This document shows, in pieces, positions 15,536 to 18,979 of a stretch of DNA of 18,979 nucleotides. Source of the stretch: Candidatus Poseidoniaceae archaeon (GTDB taxonomy: Archaea; Thermoplasmatota; Poseidoniia; Poseidoniales; Poseidoniaceae); assembly GCA_029250345.1 (NCBI GenBank), contig JAQXFL010000079.1, positions 1 through 18,979 of the forward strand, in the 5' to 3' direction. The notes beneath the pieces are model-generated. The model was given only the letters and a program-made list of their open reading frames with translations, was not told the origin of the DNA and did no database searches. The position numbers were made by a program, and so were the translations under genes. Each line of letters starts with the position of its first letter. Position 1 is the stretch's first letter.

Positions 15536-15559
15536 GTGGCGAGACGCTCTGGAACTACC

Positions 15560-16360
15560 ATGCAGGCAGAACACGTGTGGGGCCGTCGTTGGAGTGAAAA
15601 CACATTAGCAATGGCTCGGAAATACATGGAGGTTGCATGTCGAAAACAGACCCTCGTTTGCTTAGCAGCAGACCGGAGTACGATGGCTGGGTTGTTTGAA
15701 CTGATTGAAACGGTTGGTTCTTCAATTGCAGCTCTCAAAACGCATGTCGACCTGGTCGATGATTGGACTGCAGAGAGTTGGGAACGATTCTGTACAACTG
15801 CCCAAGAGGCGGATTTATTGATTTTCGAAGATCGTAAATTTGCCGATATAGGTGGCATCAGTCGGAAACAGATGGCAGGGGTCTACAACATCCGAGCTTG
15901 GTCCGATCTGGTGACGGCGCACTTAATCTCAGGGCCTGATATTGTTGACGGTTTGCAGGCAGGATGGTCCGACGTTGGTCGAAATGGGGGCGTGTTGTTG
16001 CTCGCACAGATGTCCAGCAGAGGCAATTTACTCAAACCAGAATATACATCACAAGTCGTTGCCAAAGGAAAGGCGCATGAAGGGGTGTTTGGATTCATTG
16101 GAAACGGCTCACGACCAGAGGAGCTTGCACTGCTTCGTGAAGCGGTTGGGGATGGTAAACTCATCTGGACTCCCGGAGTTAATCTAGCAGTCGGTGACGG
16201 CGAAATGGGGCAAAGATACGGCGATCCAAGAGAAGCCGTTTTGGCAGGTTCCGATTGTATCATTGTTGGTTCGGGAATTCACAAAGCGGAGAATCCTGCA
16301 CAGCAAGCTCAAGCTTACGCAGAAGCCTCATGGAACGCTTTGCTTGAACGCAACAAGTGA
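15560..16360 (+). CDS. pyrF: Orotidine 5'-phosphate decarboxylase, eukaryote-like
   Basis: A 266-aa enzyme converting OMP to UMP, the last step of de novo UMP synthesis. The catalytic array is complete: CLAAD (Asp38), KTHVDLVDDW (Lys60), LLIFEDRKFADIGG (Asp91, Lys93, Asp96), and the phosphate-binding TPGVNLAVGDGEMGQRYGDP and GSDCIIVGSGI. The KTHVD, FEDRKFADIG and AQMSSRGNL motifs are those of the eukaryotic URA3/UMPS-type group, not of the short archaeal PyrF, whose core reads DxKxxDI with different flanks. The frame is open from a GTG at 15536, directly after the SDR stop; ATG 15560 gives an N-terminus aligned with URA3-like proteins and is preferred. No orotate phosphoribosyltransferase domain is fused. 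Probably co-transcribed with the SDR before it and the small membrane protein after it. Confidence 0.93.
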   Translation: MQAEHVWGRRWSENTLAMARKYMEVACRKQTLVCLAADRSTMAGLFELIETVGSSIAALKTHVDLVDDWTAESWERFCTTAQEADLLIFEDRKFADIGGISRKQMAGVYNIRAWSDLVTAHLISGPDIVDGLQAGWSDVGRNGGVLLLAQMSSRGNLLKPEYTSQVVAKGKAHEGVFGFIGNGSRPEELALLREAVGDGKLIWTPGVNLAVGDGEMGQRYGDPREAVLAGSDCIIVGSGIHKAENPAQQAQAYAEASWNALLERNK

Positions 16361-16369
16361 GGTTAAGTC

Positions 16370-16603
16370 ATGGACGTTGTCTTGTGGTTTCTTGCACTTG
16401 GAGCAAGTGGAGTTCCCATCTGGATTCTGTGGCGCGCTGGAAGAAAAGCGAAAATGTTAGATCTACGTTTGGCTCAAAACGACGGTTCGCTGCTCGAAGA
16501 AGATGGCGTAATTATCACCCAAATGAATGCAGTCCCGCCAGGCACTCAAATCACCAAGAATGCCTACGTCGTTATGGCGTCCGAGAACGGCCCTCAAATG
16601 TAA
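16370..16603 (+). CDS. Small single-span membrane protein
   Basis: A 77-aa protein I cannot assign to a family. Residues about 3-21 form one hydrophobic helix (MDVVLWFLALGASGVPIWIL), followed by a basic stretch WRAGRKAK, giving an N-out/C-in prediction by the positive-inside rule. A short acidic-to-neutral cytoplasmic tail ends in a possible beta pair (EEDGVIITQMNAVPPGTQ, KNAYVVMA). The start is well supported: GAGGT overlaps the pyrF TGA and sits 6 nt before ATG 16370, so translation is probably coupled. Its last 10 bp overlap the convergent receiver-domain gene. Codon use matches its neighbours, which supports a real gene. Confidence 0.75.
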   Translation: MDVVLWFLALGASGVPIWILWRAGRKAKMLDLRLAQNDGSLLEEDGVIITQMNAVPPGTQITKNAYVVMASENGPQM

Positions 16604-17277
16604 TCCTGTAAGTAGCCCATTGCGTAAGCGCCATACGCTGCTGCGCCAGCAAGGGTAAGGAATACGAGAAGTTTGAACACCCTGCGCTTTGGTTTTGCTT
16701 TAACGGGTGTGTCGATGGTTGCTACTATGAGTTCAGGCAGGGGTTCATTACCCGGCACTGGAAGTGGTAATTGTGGCATTCCTGGTAATGCTGGTAGCGG
16801 CATAAGCCCAACATCCGGTTCTGGCTTAATGCGGTCTTCAGGGTAGAGTTGGTCAAGGTCTTCAAGACCAGGAGCATCCGGAATTGGTCCGAGAATTTGA
16901 TCCCAAAGTTCGCCGACTGCAGTCGAGGAAACAGGCTTTTCGAGCCACGCAACGGCACCTGCAGAATGGCTTGCGTCTTCGGCCAACTGTGCATTGCGTC
17001 TTGAAGCAATGAAAACTATGCGACTCTCTCCCCCGTGTTCACGCATCTCTAAAGCGGCGAGATGGCCATCAAGGGAGGGGATGTCGAGTGCTATAACAAC
17101 CAATTCTGGGTCAAGGCGGATGTATTCATCAACGGCTTGGTCGCCGTCTTGGCATTCTTCGATTATGAAATCTCGAATCTTGAACACTTCACGCAATCGC
17201 ATGAGGGACATCGGATTGTTGTCTACAAGAAGAACCGTTGGAGCGGTTTCTTCAGCAGTCTCCGTGACATATGCCAT
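16594..17277 (-). CDS. Response-regulator receiver domain with C-terminal membrane anchor
   Basis: A 227-aa protein. Residues about 13-130 are a CheY-like receiver: TVLLVDNN (13-20, acidic pocket D19 followed by Asn rather than Asp), phosphoacceptor Asp65 in VIALDIPSLDG, switch Ser92 in FIASR and Lys114 in WLEKPVS. A Pro-rich linker (about 131-185, with LPALPGMPQLPLPVPG) leads to a basic patch (KAKPKRR, 193-199) and one transmembrane helix (about 200-220) at the extreme C-terminus. There is no DNA-binding or enzymatic output domain. The frame extends to a TTG at 17325; ATG 17277 gives a normal receiver start and is preferred, though ATG 17310 is possible. It lies downstream of ftsY and the DUF1844 gene on the same strand. 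A tail-anchored receiver is unusual; the output may be protein-protein contact at the membrane. Confidence 0.87.
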   Translation of the reverse strand: MAYVTETAEETAPTVLLVDNNPMSLMRLREVFKIRDFIIEECQDGDQAVDEYIRLDPELVVIALDIPSLDGHLAALEMREHGGESRIVFIASRRNAQLAEDASHSAGAVAWLEKPVSSTAVGELWDQILGPIPDAPGLEDLDQLYPEDRIKPEPDVGLMPLPALPGMPQLPLPVPGNEPLPELIVATIDTPVKAKPKRRVFKLLVFLTLAGAAAYGAYAMGYLQDYI

Positions 17278-17331
17278 GTGAATCAATCCGCTGAAGAGGT
17301 TATTGCACATCAAACAACCGCACAATTGAGG

Positions 17332-17709
17332 TCATTCTTCGCTGTCTTCTGGGGAGGAGAGGTCCTCAACAGGTCCGGATTGTGGGTTTTCGAATGCTTC
17401 CCGTATTGTCTCAGATTGGGCGGCGTCGCTCTCTGCTTGTCTGCGGCGAGTGGGGGCTTTGAGAAACTGGAGCTGGAGTTCACTGACAATTCCCTTCAAC
17501 ATCCGTTCCTCTTGGTCCGTCAAATTCCCCTTGGTTTTTGATTGAAGCATCCGAAGTAAATCGATAGCTGCTTTCGCCTCACCGAGATTAAACATCATGT
17601 TGCCTTCTTGATCTGGTAAGTGGCCCATGTGCAAAAGCGATGAGCGTTGAAACATGTGAATCAATTGGAAAAACTGTTCGGTTTCTTCATCTTTGAAAGT
17701 GCCCGCCAT
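17332..17709 (-). CDS. DUF1844 family protein
   Basis: A 125-aa soluble protein whose core at about residues 12-85 matches the DUF1844 pattern as I know it: FFQLIHMFQRSSLLHMGHLP, NLGEAKAAIDLLRMLQSKTK and GNLTDQEERMLKGIVSELQL. Two amphipathic helices and a Gly-Asn-Leu-Thr turn are characteristic. The C-terminal 40 residues are charged and probably disordered (PTRRRQAES to SSPEDSEE). The function of the family is not established; it is commonly found in delta-proteobacteria and planctomycetes, so its occurrence here is of interest. ATG 17709 has AAGGG nearby and lies 43 bp after the ftsY stop on the same strand. A helical prefoldin-like protein was considered and rejected because the heptad pattern and beta-hairpins of prefoldin are absent. 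Confidence 0.75.
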   Translation of the reverse strand: MAGTFKDEETEQFFQLIHMFQRSSLLHMGHLPDQEGNMMFNLGEAKAAIDLLRMLQSKTKGNLTDQEERMLKGIVSELQLQFLKAPTRRRQAESDAAQSETIREAFENPQSGPVEDLSSPEDSEE

Positions 17710-17752
17710 ACCCTTGCCAAGGAGTTGGGGTCTAAGTCCTCATCGCTTGCAT

Positions 17753-18979
17753 TCAATCGAACATCTGTTCGAGCAACCAGTCAGGGTCGAATTGTTTCAA
17801 GTCGTGGTAGCCTTGGCCGACGCCTGCAAATACGATTGGTCGGCCGGTAGAAAAGGCAATTGAAAGGCCTGCTCCGCCCTTAGCATCCGTGTCCACTTTG
17901 GTAAGAACGGCTCCATCAAACTTCATGATTTCTTGGAACATCCTTGCTTGTTCGACCGCATCATTACCAGCAAGTGAGTCGCCAACGAACAGCGTTAAGT
18001 GAGGGTTTGCGACACGTCGAACTTTGTTCAATTCGTTCATGAGGTTGACTTTGTTTTGCATTCGGCCAGCGGTATCAACAAGAACCACATCGATGTTTTT
18101 GGCCTTTGCAGATTCGATAGCGTCTCGGGCGATAGCAGCGGTGTCGCCGCCTCTTTGACTGGAGATGCAACGAATTCCAAGGTTCTCACAGTGACTTTCC
18201 AGTTGTTGAATTGCGCCGGCTCTGAATGTATCGCCTGCTGCGGCTACAACTGAGATATTTTGGTCAAGAAGACGTTGAGCGATTTTAGCGGCTGTCGTTG
18301 TCTTGCCTGTCCCGTTCACACCAACCAGCATAACGACAACTGGCGTATCACCTGCATCGATAAACGATTGAACGCTGGCATCAAAATCCCAGTACCCTGC
18401 AGAAAGAATGTTGCGCAGCGCCCGCTTGAGTGCAGCTTCCAGTACTTTGGCCAAGTCGGCCCCCTTTCTTAGTCGAGCACCAATCAGGTTCTCGCGCAGT
18501 GCTTGAGTCACTGCGGTGACGGCGTCACTGGAAATATCGGATTCGAGCAGCACCCACTCAAGTTCTTCGAGGAGGTTGTCCAGAGCGCCACCGGCCTTGA
18601 TGACTCGGCCACCTTCTGAAACAACACCGCCACCAAGCTCGACTTTGACTTTAGTTCCAGCTTCCGTCTCGATTTCAGCCTCCTTAACCGAACCTTTTGG
18701 TGCACTCTGAACACTGACGAGTTGTCGGCCTGTTGTCGTTCTCATAACGGAAAGGTCGACATTGGAGCCTTTTGGACGAGCGACTTCGACAGCCCCTCGC
18801 TTTTTCAATTCTTTACGTTGTTTTGCGAGGCGTTTTTCGTCTGCCCGGCGGATTTTTTCAAGACGCTTTTTCTCTTTACGAGAAATATCGACCGGGAGTG
18901 ATATGTCTTCTTCATCATCGAAATCATCCCATTCGTCTTCTTGTGCGGAAGGTTTTGGTGTTTCATCAATTTCATCGAG
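17753..18979 (-). CDS. ftsY: Signal recognition particle receptor FtsY (5' end outside window)
   Basis: The SRP receptor GTPase, which docks SRP-ribosome complexes at the membrane. The frame is open through the window edge with no ATG upstream of 18808, so the start lies beyond 18979. Visible order: a very acidic stretch (DEWDDFDDEEDI), a highly basic lysine/arginine stretch (SRKEKKRLEKIRRADEKR), a linker, the helical N domain (from LDNLLEELEWVLLESDISSD) and the G domain. GTPase motifs are GVNGTGKTTTAAKIA (G1), DTAGR (G3), TKVD (G4) and the closing GVGQGYHDLKQFDPDWLLEQMF. The stretch DSLAGNDAVEQAR is of the archaeal type, where bacteria usually have DATTGQNA. The acidic/basic N-terminal extension recalls the bacterial A domain and probably helps membrane association. 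DUF1844 and receiver genes follow in the same direction. Confidence 0.95.
   Translation of the reverse strand, partial: LDEIDETPKPSAQEDEWDDFDDEEDISLPVDISRKEKKRLEKIRRADEKRLAKQRKELKKRGAVEVARPKGSNVDLSVMRTTTGRQLVSVQSAPKGSVKEAEIETEAGTKVKVELGGGVVSEGGRVIKAGGALDNLLEELEWVLLESDISSDAVTAVTQALRENLIGARLRKGADLAKVLEAALKRALRNILSAGYWDFDASVQSFIDAGDTPVVVMLVGVNGTGKTTTAAKIAQRLLDQNISVVAAAGDTFRAGAIQQLESHCENLGIRCISSQRGGDTAAIARDAIESAKAKNIDVVLVDTAGRMQNKVNLMNELNKVRRVANPHLTLFVGDSLAGNDAVEQARMFQEIMKFDGAVLTKVDTDAKGGAGLSIAFSTGRPIVFAGVGQGYHDLKQFDPDWLLEQMFD

Noticed and set aside
17332..17709. Prefoldin subunit
   Set aside because: Prefoldin genes often lie near ftsY in archaea, but this protein lacks long N- and C-terminal coiled coils around a beta-hairpin and instead fits DUF1844.

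Overview
The window reads as a chromosome segment from a planktonic euryarchaeon, most likely Marine Group II (Candidatus Poseidoniales) or a close relative. This placement is inferred from family content; no search could be run. The archaeal signals are: an FtsY whose G-domain carries the archaeal-style DSLAGNDAVEQAR stretch, a geranylgeranyl-reductase-family flavoprotein, an XRE-type HTH fused to two CBS domains, and Shine-Dalgarno-like GGTGA/GAGG leaders. Mixed in are genes with a bacterial or eukaryotic look (type II glutamine synthetase, eukaryote-like OMP decarboxylase, DUF1844, CocE-type hydrolase), a mosaic typical of these archaea. Coding density is very high. There are no rRNA or tRNA genes, IS elements or CRISPR arrays that I can support.

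Left end (1-1100): a 418-bp gene-free stretch with a GC-rich degenerate repeat (about 150-216) that passes abruptly into very AT-rich DNA. It carries an equally AT-rich gene for a small tandem winged-helix protein (419-1021), which looks compositionally foreign.

Region 1100-4463: a divergent pair, an AAA+ ATPase (minus) and a 584-aa protein of no recognisable family (plus). They share a 141-bp intergenic region with two nested, mutually exclusive inverted repeats and near-identical start contexts. This is the best candidate here for an undescribed two-gene system.

Region 4464-7284 (minus): an EamA-type permease, a Cys/Met-metabolism PLP enzyme and a LysE/RhtB exporter, a probable sulfur-amino-acid metabolism and efflux cluster. 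Region 7371-10828 (plus): a tight run of a geranylgeranyl-reductase-family flavoprotein, a HAD phosphatase, a NERD-domain protein and a SemiSWEET-like transporter, with start signals overlapping or closely following the preceding stops.

Region 10819-12656: type II glutamine synthetase (minus) divergent from an HTH-CBS regulator (plus); the intergenic region holds a direct repeat of ATCAAATGA beside the likely glnA TATA box. Region 12659-14437 (minus): a secreted lipoprotein hydrolase of the CocE/NonD S15 family. Region 14519-16603 (plus): an extended SDR, a eukaryote-like OMP decarboxylase and a 77-aa single-span membrane protein. Region 16594-18979 (minus): FtsY (its start lies beyond the window), a DUF1844 protein and a response-regulator receiver domain anchored by a C-terminal transmembrane helix. 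All four convergent gene pairs abut, are 2 bp apart, or overlap by exactly 10 bp.
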